Below, one piece after another: positions 11,077 to 23,800 of a stretch of 64,000 nucleotides of DNA. Source of the stretch: Aptenodytes patagonicus (lineage: Eukaryota > Chordata > Aves > Sphenisciformes > Spheniscidae). The position numbers and the translations under genes were made by a program. The stretch covers positions 66,059,424 through 66,123,423 of the forward strand of contig NC_134952.1 in assembly GCF_965638725.1 (NCBI RefSeq), in the 5' to 3' direction. Each line of letters begins with the position of its first letter. Position 1 is the stretch's first letter. Under the pieces are notes generated by a model, which was given only the letters and a program-made list of their open reading frames with translations, searched no databases and was not told the origin of the DNA.

Positions 11077-14000
11077 AGTCTCTCTAACAAATATGCAAGC
11101 ATAATCTGGAGCAATTCTAACACACTAAACGGCATTGCTTCAGAATGGCATAACTGCTATAACCAAGAGCAAGGTTTTGCTCAAGCAGCAAATATTTGCT
11201 AATAAATTATGGTGGGCTTTGGAAATGAAAGCGAAGATGTGAGGTTAAAGGAAAACACAGAGTCTCCCCTAATTCATGCAGGGCCTGATCCAAATCTTAA
11301 AGACTTTATTTGGGGTCAAATGTGGCCTACAGTCAACAGAAGAACTTTCCTTCGTAGGGAGAATAGGATTTCAGTCAGGCACCAGCATGAAAACCTGCAA
11401 GAGGATTGTATTTCTGTTTCATTGCCTGCAAACCGAATTTAATTAATTCAGTCTAACCAATGTGACTCATATAGTCAACAGATGCGCACTGACAATAAAA
11501 CATCATTAAGAAAAACCCCACAACTCCTAAGAAGAGGGATTTTAAAGAAGGGGTTACATAGATTTAACCTAGAGGGCAGCAGTGAAAGCCCAGCACACAC
11601 TGGGCATAAGATGCACAGTATGTGTAGTCATTTTGTGGAGTATAGGTGCTCTGAGGCAAAGCAAGGTGTTCCAAGAAAGCCTTCAGGATTGTACAGTCAT
11701 CCTAGGATGGAGGTATATCTTATGTTTTATATAATTACTTATTTTTACTATCAAGACATCAAGTATTTTATTCTACTGCTGAGTAAAATATTAGCTATTA
11801 GGAAAACTGAGGATGAGAGCTATTTCCAAACTTAAATCTCCTGGTGCAGTCTCTGGAAATACAGACGTAGATATTCCAGTTGGGTTTTTTAACTTTTTTT
11901 TTTTTTTTAAACTTTGCTGAACTCTAACACTGAAGCACCATTTTACAATGAATATTCCCTAATTTCAGATTAAGAGCCTTTGAAAATAAAATTCCTCCTT
12001 TCTGAAATATTTTTTATTTTTCAACATGAGAGTCAAGAGGGAGAGAGGTTGCACTTCTTTTATTACATTCTTAGTAGTAAGCAACAGGTTGCCATGATTT
12101 GAGGAAGCCAGTGTGATAGATGAGAGGCAGTACAATACTTATGCTCCCACCATGTTTAGTGCAATTCATAGTCCATAGTCCTGTTTGTCTTCAAAATATC
12201 TCTTGCATATTATATCCCAGTAGTTCTAAATAAAATGTATTGATTTTCATACTATTAATATTATAATTTCAGCATCAACATTACATAAATGCATTATCAC
12301 TATGCTAGAAATATTTTTTCAATAGCAGCATCCTCTTGGGCCTGACAGTGGAAAAAATGTTATTTACGTTATACTATACCGGGGTGGGGAGGAGTGATAC
12401 AGCCAACAGCTTTTTATAATAAGATCCAAGTGCAGCAGTGTATCAACTGGCACACTGGCAGTGAGAAAATTTAATGATATTTCTCAAAAAAAGGTACAAA
12501 ATTTCTTATAAATACTGTTTAAAGATACAATTTTAAAGGGGATAGTAAAGAAGTGTTATACCATCCAGAACAAAAATAGCAACCACATGGTTGCCAACAC
12601 AGCCTTTCAGATCTGAACAGCCAGCCACTAGCAACTGCTGACCAGATGGTAACTGCACTAGCCTAGGAAATAGGGTTCATTTTTTTGCTTTCCAAATCCC
12701 TTACTGCTGTTACAGTTAGTTCAACATAGCATGGCCACTGTAAAGTGTCCTTTCTGTAATTGTGCAGCATATATTTGCAGAGTTGTAAGGATCCTTAGTT
12801 ACTCAACTATATCGACAAGCTGTGTGGATATATGCCAGCTGTGAGTTCGATCACAGGGGAGAGCAATGAGGGAAACACAGGGACACTGTTGAGACTCTCA
12901 CCTCCACATAACACCAAGAGCCTATGAAACCAATGTGGCAGATACTGCTCCCAGCACTGTGTGGAGCTCCACTGAAAGAAACAAAGGTGCACTTAATAAT
13001 TATCCCAGGCCAAATTCTTCCCGGTTTTACTACATTTTATGTCCAGTAGAGTTGTGTAGTATTAAGTGACTGCAATATAGCATACAGATATTCAGGGACG
13101 CTTTAGACTATTAGCCCAGCTATGGCAGCAAGAAGCTCAGCGTAGTCTATTTCAGTCTGCTCTTGGTACAGTAATTTATCTTTTGGCCATGCAAAACTGA
13201 AAAACGCACTGCAAACCTGAGAAGAATAAGAGAAGCAGTGGGGAAGACGTGACAACGCATGGGATGCATGAGATGGGGAAACAGTAAGAAGGCAAGAGAG
13301 ATGTCATCCTGCTAGAAGCAATGTAGCCATGAAACCCTATTCTTAGTGCTGCAAAAGCTTTCAGGTGGATTATCTGTGCACTCTGTGTGTACAGACATAC
13401 TGTCACAACCATGCCAGTGCTGTGCAGGCAGCATGTCTTATTTTTCACAGACCATTCAATGCTGAATTGGCTGGTATGGTGAAGCAGGCGGTGCCAATGC
13501 ATCACAGGATACAGGGCTTGTAGCTCAGTCAAACTAAGAGCTCACTAATTCAGAGGGGGATTGTCCAGGAATTCAGGCTTAAATGCTAAACTCTTTTTAC
13601 TAGCAGTTCATACAGTGCCTGGCCTAACTCCTACTCTCTACCCCTAGGAAGCAGAGGGGTAGAGAATACATAGAGCAAGAACAGAGCTGAAAGCTCTGCA
13701 CTGGATCCTCAAATGGACTTTGCTATGGACATTGTTCCCACTGCTTTCTTGTAGTTTTGAGTATGTTTTACTGAACTACCTGGAGCTTATGTAGACATGC
13801 TCGTATTGTGGAAATAAAACCAAACAAAACATATGCCTTCTTTTCAAAGCACAAATCTCGAGAAAGGTCACAGAAAAGAAAATTAAAAGATTGAGAGAGA
13901 CGCTATCCTTGCAAATGTCAGACATGCTTCCAGCTGCAATAGCAGGGTATGACCTTCTTGCTTCAATATGATAAAAAAACCCCTTGCAAGTATTTATCAT

Positions 14001-14625
14001 ATGCTACAGTGTATTTAATTTGTTTCTAAAATACAGTATAGTGCTCAGAGATGAGCAGACTTTTTTTCAAGTGGACATCATTGTGCATCTGCCTATTAAA
14101 GTCTGCAGTCTCCCATACAGCAGCCTTAATTGTTTGCATTACTTGAAAGATTAATCCAATTTAAAAGATTTACTATGTAATCAAACTAACTATTTAATTG
14201 TTTAAAGCATCTTTCTTTGATAAATTCATGTTCATAGGGGTGGCAGCTATACAGAAAATACAGAAGATTTCTTCCTTCCTCTCTTCAGCATAAGATATGT
14301 TCTACTGTTAATTGTAATCCAGGTCATCAGGAATGGAAACACAAACCCCAAGCCTTCTATACTATGAAACCAAATCCATTTTCCGGCTCCTCTGGATGAC
14401 AAACCAGAAATCTCCTAGATTTTTATGTCTACGTATATAGGAAATGAGTTAGTTGTGAAAAAAATAAAGATAATGCCAGCTTGTGCTTTGTAACCCCCTA
14501 GATAATTGAAACCTCTCTCACCCCCATCTTCTTTTTTTTTCTTTGTGGAGGTGGGGGGGCAATTGAAAGGGAATAAAGTAAAAGAAAGACAAAAAGTTAA
14601 CTGTATTAAGACTTGAGTGTCTGAG

Positions 14626-15108
14626 ATGATACAGTATTGGGAAATTTCTGTGTACCGAGTTGTACAATCTGGTAAAACAGGCCATTTAAATGCTACTTGC
14701 AAGATAGCTATTCCAGTCGTAGGTGCATACAGGATTGTCCCACAAAAACAAAACTCAGGTAATTGCTTGGTAGTGCCCAGAAATGGAGAGGGGGAAAAGA
14801 ATCAGTTGAACCATGGACTGTTTCTCTTTGTCCAGAAGTTGTGCAGAGACACTGAGCAACTGAATGTCAGGGAAGCTTTATTCCTACCTTGTGAAGGTGT
14901 GTTGCACTTGATCATACAGCAGAATTTTCTTCCTCTTGATGAAAAATGCCTGGCAAGAACAAATTCCATCTTCAGGGTAGACTCCAAACCTGCTAATTGT
15001 TTTGGCTCCAGAAAAGGAAGGGCATCTTGGAGGTCTTCTTTGGAGCTTGACTTCACTCTCGGCAGTGACCCTTTTACCCTTATAACATTTCCTCTTGGGC
15101 AATTGTAA
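14626..15108 (+). other. Unrecognised 160-codon open frame, coding status doubtful
   Basis: An ATG-started frame of about 160 codons that ends in a stop at 15106-15108. It is the longest non-CR1 open frame in the window. I do not recognise the protein. It has no obvious signal peptide, membrane segment or repeat, and its composition is mixed, with several Cys residues. The minus strand is open over 14802-15122 (106 codons) and in another frame over 14884-15102, so three frames are open together. That may mean a stretch of unusually few stop triplets rather than a gene. There is no CpG island or TATA box near it. It could be a remnant of an old transposon or retrogene, or chance. Confidence 0.15.
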
Positions 15109-17795
15109 ATATCCTTCCCCACAGAGTCCTGATAGCCATTGCTAAAATCTTCCTGGGCTTCTTTTCACCTACTAACTCAGTTGATTTCTCAGATTTTCTG
15201 CCGAGTACTAACAACTTGGACCAAGTATCAGCACTGATGAAACCATACTGCAGAAAATGACTAACGCTAAAAGAAAAGCAGCTGCAGAATAAACCTTGCA
15301 AATATAAATAGCTGTGATCCAAATCCAGGAAATGTGTGTTTGAATAAAACCTGAAGCCCTGAACTCTTCATATGTATATAAATTTTAGCAAGAATTGACC
15401 TACCCTATTGAAATTATGCAAGTATATTATCAGGCCAAGAATAACTTTAAAAAAAAAACCAAACCCAAAACACAAAACCAAAACCCACATCTATCTTCAA
15501 ATGCTTTCTCACATGCAATTCAAGTGTTTGATCCTAGCACTGAACGCCATTACTTGGCACATACAACTTGTTAAATGTGTGAATTACTAGTTTTTTAAAC
15601 TGATGTAGTGGAAGGCAAGGCTGGTCTCACCATCTTCAATCTCAGTGAAAATTGTGCTTTCAAAATAACCATGAAGGACAGAAATGGTTTCAAGCTTCAA
15701 AGATTTTTTTTTTCAAGAGTAATAGATAAATACACAATGATATGAAAATAGAGAGTACTCCAACTGTATCTGAAAAGATAAATGAGACTTCCTGAGAGTT
15801 GTATAACAAGACACTATTCTTTCCTATTTGCCTCCAGTAACCACAATATTTCTTCACTGGAACTATTTATTCTTACTAAGTAGCAAAGGTTAGCTGTAGC
15901 AGCCACAGTAACATAAATGATACTATCAGTGAGGCAGTTCATCTGAATACTGATACAATACAAAGAAGAACTAAACCCTCACAGCCTGTAATGCCTATTA
16001 GGAAGTCATTTTAGGTAGTAAATGGGAGAATGTATTATTGCATCTCATAAATACAGACAAGAGTAATCATACAGTACTATTTATGCAGCCATTTTTCAGG
16101 GGTGGAATTTAGTTGTGCAGGCTCAATGCAAAATTGCAAAGGTTAGAGTGACTACCAAAGTCACTTTGCTCACTGAGCAATTTGTTCATTTTCTCTGATC
16201 ACAGTGATTTCTTTTTTCACCAGAGTTGCTCAGGTGCCCAGCTTGGATGTGTAGTATGTTCTGTGGTCTGTGCAACACAAACAATGCAGTAAAAGAAAAG
16301 ATACAGTAAGTAAATTCAAAGCTGTCCAAAAGTGTGAAAATGGTGATTTGGGGGGGGGGAGCTAAGGAAACATTAAGAAAAATTTCTATAAGCAATTAAT
16401 TCTTCCTTGCTATGATAAATTCCAGTTTCTTAAGAACGCTTTATGCCTGTAGATTACTTCTACCTTTCCTTTCGTTCTCAGCATAACCTGTGAGGCTTGT
16501 CGGTTTTCCAGAGCAAAACCCAACAACTTAGCAAACTGGCTTACATGAGAAAGAATGAGGTTCAAGGGAAGGCATGGGTCGTACTATGGGCTCTGTGCCT
16601 CTTATTCCAAGTCTTGAATCAGTGCTTACACACCTTTTCTTAGAGTGCTTTGTTGGTCCTTTAGGCTAGTACTGTGTAAATATAGAATATTATGTTTATC
16701 TGAAGCTACTGCAGTCTATAAATATTCAAGCGTCTGCTGCTAGTTTTATGAATGTAAGACTCATGTTGCACTAACGGCAATTATATATTCAATCACAAAT
16801 GAGGAGAACTTTCAAGAGACACTTAAGAGCACTGAGGTATTAGATATCTAACAAGCAAAAAGTCCTAATAAGTAAAGAAGGAAAATAACTGTGGCTTTTC
16901 AGTGGAACTTCACAGATAGCTAACTCTGCAAATATCCTTTCTCTGCACCAGAATCTCAGTAAGTCTGAGACTTCTCCAAAAAAAGCAAAAATACTCCATT
17001 CCATAATGTTTTCTGAAATGTGGTTATTTAGTTCTGCCACCATGTGCATACATACCACTGTGTGTTCAGAGCAAGGGGTGCTGCTTACATGATTCCTTCA
17101 ATCTCTTTGAAAAGCAAGGCAGCTCTCCTCTGTGTGCTTCTGCTCAGAAAAAAAATGGGGTAGAGCCCTGTGTAAGTGAGTTTGCTGCCTAAGGCCTGAT
17201 CCATGCCTTAGCATTCTCTGCTGAGAAATCCAATCTTACATTCTCAATCTATCCTACCGAGTTTTTAATTGCCTGATTACCTTATTCTTAATTTTCTTAG
17301 GTCTCCTTGTGCCTTCCAGCAATTAGGAGATGGGATTCAGTTATATTCCTGCCTTATCATCTGTGCAGAGAGGTTTTCTGCACCAGTGCATATACTTTTG
17401 TAAGGGGTGTGGGATTTCTTTCTGCTAGCTATTGAGGGTCGCATTAGATGTTTGTAATGCAATGCGTTGCATAATAGTATGATTTGCTCACCCTCCTACA
17501 GCTTGCCTGACAACTCAAATTCTTTTCTGTAACATCCTCCGCTTTATTCCAGAAAGACCGCAATTAAATGCTGAGGGTTGTTTTATATTTATTTAAATAA
17601 TTAATTGGATCATTATCAAAAAAGCAAGAAAATTTTCTTTTCTGCATGTGCAGAATAATAGTTGTAATACAGTAGTTCTTCCTAGAAAAATCTGGATATA
17701 GAAACTGATAGACCGGCATAACGATCCTGATCAGAAGACCTTGTACATTGAGGAGCTAGTGATCCACAAAACAGTGAACGTCAGTAGGTGCAGGC

Positions 17796-17814
17796 CTGTG
17801 CTGTGCTGTGCTGC
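17796..17814. repeat. CTGTG microsatellite
   Basis: Nearly four units of CTGTG in a row, followed by gcacatat. A short simple repeat. Confidence 0.85.
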
Positions 17815-20200
17815 ACATATAGCTTAGCCTTCAAGCCTGCATTGTGCTGGCCATATCCCTTGGCCGCTGGATAGACTGAGATGGTTGATGGTAACAGAGG
17901 AGCCTGCAGGCAGCTCCCACTTGATATCAGCAACTATGCCACCTGCATGGACTTGCCTCTATCTAAACTGCAGCAACGAGTTCTCATCTGAACATCCTTT
18001 TTAATTTGACAGTAGAAAGAATGAAGAGATTTGTTTACTTTTAAGAAAAGCACACAGTAGCTTCAATGACCAAAACAATGTAACCTTTCAAAGGATGGGA
18101 TCTGCATCCTGTGCTTTGCCCTAATCTGGGGCGGGGGTGGGGGGCGTTTGATACTGCACAACTCCGCGTTTCCAGCATCTGAAGGGACTTACTGTTACCT
18201 ATACAATTTGCCTCTTCTTTATAGAGTTAGCTCCGATAAATGGTATTTTAAGTGATACTTTACAGAGTGTGAGTGCCTTTCTGACTGGGATCCTAAGGAA
18301 CCACCACCTCCACCTGGTGCAAAACAACTGGTTAACCTGTGCTAAGGTTATGAAAGCAATACAGGTTTTTAATCTAGGTGCCAGTATCAGTGAAGGGAAA
18401 CTACAGCTTCCACAATGTATAGCTTCCTGAGGCTACAACATTCTCTCAACACAGGTCCCGTTTAGCACAGCACAGATTACGTGCCAATAAAGTTAACAGT
18501 CGTTAAGTACATATACTTAAAGAGTGCTGCTGACTGAAGGCTTATATGAGTGCATGTAAGCACATCTGATAAGGACTATATCTAATCTTCTTGACTTGAT
18601 GGGTACTGATCACAGACACTTAAAGATTGCCATGCTGGCATAGGAGTTTAGGAAGCATATCGTTATTTAGACATAATTCCAATATATCCTGGGCAACATT
18701 TGGGATCTGCTGAGCACCCAGAGAGGGATTATTGTTCTTCCATGTTGAAGATTCTCCAGTTTAATCTGTTGGGTTCTTTTAATGAGGGCCAGGAACTGGG
18801 AAAATTCTGGTTTTTCAAATACATGTAACCCCTTTGTAAAAAAAAAAAAAGAAAAAGTCTTGTTTTATTATTAAAAAAGTGAACAATAACTTCTGATTAT
18901 ACTCAAATCCATAAAGTGTTTCACTCACATGACACATTTCAGAGTGTACTGCTCAACAATCATCACTGTCACCAAATTAATTGATAATCACCAAGCACAT
19001 GTTAGCATTTGGCATTTAAAAAGCAATGCCACATTGTAAACTTCAGGTTTCCACCATCTATGGAAAGTCAAGTCATGAGTAAAGTTTGAAATTTCTAGAG
19101 GCAATACTCCAAGTGAGTGTTTTTATTGACTGCCTCTTTTTATGGCCCTGTTAACTTTGTACCTTTCCTTCTAGAGAAGATATCAACCCTATTTGAGTAT
19201 TAAACCATTTCCAAGGGAAAAATAAAAAATCAGACATAACTGATAGAGAGCATCAGAGCAAGGGAAGGTGAGAATGGATACACTGAGTTACAAGTTCCAA
19301 AGGAGTTAGAATTAAAGAGAGTTTATTAACCTGTGTTAGGACTCAGAGTATACTTTTCATCAGAGTCCCATTTTTAAACTACTGACAGGACCCAAAACCT
19401 GCAATTGCCTAATTCCAATTGAACTATAAATCTTCAAGGCATTACTACTGTATCATTTTAAGGGACATGGCTTACCATGTCACATTATTTCTAATATAAA
19501 TTTAAATTTTAATTTGCAGCAGGACACAGTCATTGAGTTAAGGTGAAGTGCATACTTCTTCCTGTTGTTTCGACACTTGGCAATCTGATACGCTTTTTCT
19601 ATGCAAAAACTTACTGGATTGGAACAATATCACTGTAAGACATCCCACTTTGCAAATTCTTTTACCTCATCTTTGCAGGAAGTTTTCCATTACGTCACAT
19701 TACAGCTTCTATTGTCAAAAGCATTTTGAGAGCTCTGTACTGGTGACAACAGTCTTCATATGGTATTAATAAGAGAAAGGAACAGTACAGTACAAAATGC
19801 CATGCATAGCGCCTTCCCTGACATGCTGCGAATGTCTTTCACAAATACTAGGGAAGGTGTTTACTGCTGAGCTCAGAAATTCATCTACTGGATTGTGAGG
19901 ATGAAATACTGCTGTGTTTTTGTTCAGAAGAAAAGAATTTGTGTTTCTATTACAATATCTAGTAATGACTACTATCTGAGCTAAAATTTGGAGTTTCTTA
20001 AACAGAAATGAGAATTGTAATGCCATACTGAGCCCCCCGGCTAAATCTATTTGATGTATTTGTAACTAATTATCCATAGCTGAAGCAGATTAGAACGAGT
20101 TCAAAGCTGATGAATATACAAAGGAAACTGCTGTATTAGACAACAAAAATAGCTGTAAAAGATCTAGGCCAGTTTATTAGGGTCTTGCTCTTAGGAAAGT

Positions 20201-20246
20201 TTCACTAGCAATTCTAGTGAAGCTTTAGTTTCACTAGAATTCTAGT
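20201..20246. repeat. Hairpin plus 14-bp palindrome sharing the TTCACTAG word
   Basis: TTCACTAG at 20201-20208 pairs with CTAGTGAA at 20214-20221 across a 5-base loop. Only 10 bases on, the perfect palindrome ACTAGAATTCTAGT lies at 20233-20246, itself preceded by TTC. The unit looks like a partly duplicated inverted repeat. No terminal repeat or target-site structure places it in a known transposon. Confidence 0.7.
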
Positions 20247-20622
20247 TCTTGAAAGTGTTGGGGTCTCAGATATATGTGACTTGTGCCATTCAAAACGTGC
20301 TAACACAGCTAATTTACTACAACCTCCAGGAATTTATTTATAGACAATCATACTTTTGCAGGGTTGGGGTGAAAAGCCAGAACTGAACCTTTAGGGAGAC
20401 TAAGAGAAGCCCTGGAGCTTGTCTTTCCTTCTGGAGATTCTGGATGTGTAAAGCTGTTATGATGCATCTAACTAAAGTCTGAGGGACAGTAAGGAAATGT
20501 CACTTAAAATTAATTCTCTCTGCAACCCACACAACCAGGCGCAGTCCCCAAGCTTCTGGCAGAAGCTGGGCTGGTTGTTGGATTGATATATTATCACTTA
20601 ACCTGTTTGTACTAAATTTCCC

Positions 20623-20815
20623 AGAATCACAGCAATGTTAGCTGGAAGGGACCTCTGGTCAGCCATGGCTTTGTGTAACAAAGTCTTGACAGCCCTCAAG
20701 GATGGGGATTTCCCTATCACGTAGATAACCCTTCACTGCTGTGCTGCCTTTCTAGTAAATCAGTGTTTTCTAATGTCCAACCTGAACATCCTTTTCTACA
20801 TACCATGCCACTAAC
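20623..20815 (-). mobile_element. Old CR1 3' end fragment
   Basis: The plus strand reads agaatcacag, then ctggaagggacctctggtcag, then ccctcaaggatggggatttcc, then a stretch resembling the C-terminal coding end of CR1 (ctaatgtccaacctgaacatcc). This is the order seen in the 3' 200 bases of CR1, but with many substitutions and only a trace of the octamer repeat. Orientation is minus, as in the other copies. It is the oldest clear CR1 insertion here. The right-hand boundary is approximate. Confidence 0.75.
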
Positions 20816-23800
20816 TCTCTTCACAAAGCATCATCTGCACTGAAGGAAAAAGGAAATGACAGGGAGAAGAGCCAGAGGGTGGCCCCACGAAATTCATGAT
20901 TCAGGGAAAGACAAAGAAAGCACCTTGAAGCAGATGAGTGTCAGAAGTATATGAGTGAAGGAACCAAACAAAAGAACCTCAGCTTAACTACCAATCTCTG
21001 AAACATCAAAAAATACATTCACCAAATAAAGTTGTATGCTTCAAAACTAGGATGTTAGTAAAGAACTGGTATAGTAGCCATGTAACTAGAGAGTCTTAGC
21101 TTCCTGGAAGTGGACTGCAGGAATTTGGGATGACACTAGAATACAGGTTCAGCTTTGTTTACAGAGTAATTAAGATATTAATATTTTCATCTGGGATACA
21201 GTAATTTCTGGTAACTGCAGGTGAAGCAGAAATATACAAAGGAAAGATGGATTACAGTAAAAAAACCTACAACTCATCCTTTTCTTATAATATTTTCATT
21301 TTGCCAAAGGAAAGAAGATTAAGCAAAGAAAACTAGTAGTGAAGTTGCAGACAGATATATAATGTTTTTTTAATCATGAATAGCTTTAGTCTTCCTGTTC
21401 AAGATTAGCAAATAGTAATGAATAGAGGAGATGGAATATCTGTAAAGCAAACGTGGAAGCTTGGGCACAGAGCAGTCAGACAACATGATCATGAAAGCAA
21501 AGGGATTTTTTTTTTTTTAAATATATGTATGAGAGCAATCAGCTACTGTCAGAGTTCAAACAAACAAAGTGAATGTAATTATATCAGAGTAAATCTGAGG
21601 GTCAAATATGAAGCAGGTCAGGTGGTTTCAATTCTGTTAGTAACCAATATTATAAAAGAAGTCTAGGCACAAGATGTCTGGAGTCATTAAGCTCCAGAGG
21701 TCAGATGTTATGATTCAGCTCCTCTATCCCTGAATAATCACACTGGGTTCCAAATCAGGAGGCTTAAACCAACCAACCAACCAAAACCTATTAAAATCAG
21801 GCTTCATCACTGTGGGATGGGGAGTCAGTTTGTTAAGCTATGTGATTCATTAAAGATGGTCTTCAGTGTACAAATACATGCATAGGATACAGATTCCACT
21901 TATTCTAGCCTCTCCTCTAAATGAAGGGTGTTGGCCCATGCTTGCAATTATTGAATTCACCTGAATTACTTTTACTTCAGCTGTGGTATTTCCCAGACTC
22001 CTCTTTCCTGAGTCTTAACAGTCTGAGGGAGCAGCTAGTAATTTACAGCCTAAAGGAAATTTAGGAAATCAAGAAAGGGGGTTAGAGAAGTAGTACAATA
22101 GGTAAGTGGTCTTGATCTAATGCAGACTTTTCTTCCCTCCTTATCTCCTGCAATGCTGTATTTCCTTATGTTCTAAGGTTAATTCAGTATGTTCGCTTGA
22201 AAGTCAAATAGAGCAAAAGACCATCTTACCTCCTTGCAAGAGTGCTTCCTGCAAGGTTAGAAACGCTGTGACTCATGAACCTTCCAGAGCTGAATCCCAC
22301 AAGGTAGGATTAAACAGAAGGAAGTTCCTGTGTGTTTCCTAGTATCGTGAAAAGATGTAATAAATATTTGACTAGAGTTCTGAGATCACTGGAATTAGAA
22401 TTTAGGGTGTTGGTTTTTTATGAGAAGACTTAATTTCCCATTCAGAGTGAAGGCTTCAGCAACTAGAAAAACTCCAAAGATTAATGAATACTAAATGGTT
22501 TGAGAATAGTTCCTAAAGAATATTGCATCAGCCAGGATGTGAGAGGAGGAAAGGCTGTAGTCTGAGTGGGAATTCATGCCCTCCTAGTTGTGGAAAGTCA
22601 AGTGTAGACTGAAGACAGATGTGGAATGGAATGTGTGCTGGCTCTTGCTGAAGAAGAGCAGATTAATGGTCCAATGGCACTACACGCACAGGCATGTGTA
22701 CGTTGGTAGTTCTGCAGAGCTCCTGTTCTGCACACTTTTAAAGGTGGTTGATGCTTCAAGGGACACTATAGGAGAGAATTATGGTTAGTTCTTAAAAGTT
22801 TTGACAGTACACTGTTTGAAAGATATAGCTCAGGGGTGGGTGTGGGTCAAAAGAATAGAAAGGGGAGTGCTGAGAAATACATCTCCAGTGATGTAATACT
22901 ACCTGAAAGCAGATACCAAATCAAAAAGCCAGCCCAGGTAGAAGCAACTGAGACCAGGGCCACATATGAGCTACTTTATCCTTACAGATAACGGAGTGTG
23001 GACATAAGAAAGCTGAACTAACTGACTGGGATCTGAATAAAGTTTTTTAAGGATATTATATACATATACACATGGCTTATATATCTTCTTAAGTCAAGAT
23101 ATATCTCACTCAAGTAACTGAGAATAAGTATTTCAAGGAAGTGAAGTTTAAACTTCATATGTGTTTTTAAGAGCTGTGTGTTACTTCTTTATCACTTCTA
23201 TACTAATAGAGAAATATTTGTCAGGTACCCATTTTTTCCCCAAAGGTTCTCTTAAGATTGAAAGTGTGCTTTTCCTATGATTATTTGCTATGGAATTATA
23301 TCTTGCAGTAGTTGCAAGCTCATCTTAATTTAGGATTTGTAGGGGAACAAAAATATGAAGTACTTTTTTCTAACTCATATGCACAGGTTACTGACAACAT
23401 ACTAATGATATTGCAAGCAAAATTAATTTTCTCTACCTGCCCTATAATGAAAATTTTTTTTGTGTTAGAAGAAATATGTACTCCTTGGTACTAATGCATA
23501 ATATGCTATGAACAGCAAGAACTGAGGTTAAAGCAGTTAATCAGGTTCAGGGTCAAATCCTGAAGTCCTTTTTCTACAAGTCCCATTCATTTACCTGGAA
23601 ACTTGCATCACTTACTCAAGGAGTGAGCTTTATAGGATTGTTTACCATAGTCTTTCAAACCAAGTAATAAATAGATTAAGGAAGTAAAGCGCTCCTGAGA
23701 TGCAGTACAGCAAATTCAGCAGCTGCAATTTATGGCTGAATGTGCCAGCAATACCATAGAATGAATATGAAGCTTAATATATTTTAAAGTTATGTTCACT

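Larger units (their letters stand above)
11071..20622. other. Unannotated AT-rich DNA
   Basis: No supported gene. Contents that can be named are a T15 run near 11890, a doubtful 160-codon frame (14626-15108), a CTGTG microsatellite (17796-17814), a G-rich tract (18128-18144) and a pair of inverted repeats (20201-20246). Plus-strand frames at 11209-11442 and 11482-11835 lie next to CR1 copy 2 but show no domain and look like chance. Confidence 0.55.

Noticed and set aside
11482-11835. 117-codon plus-strand frame beside CR1 copy 2
   Set aside because: It shows no domain, no promoter and an AT-rich hydrophobic end. Its length fits chance in AT-rich DNA, and it is not part of the CR1.
18128-18144. 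G-rich tract as a G-quadruplex
   Set aside because: It has only three long G-runs with single-base loops. A three-tetrad quadruplex needs four separated runs.
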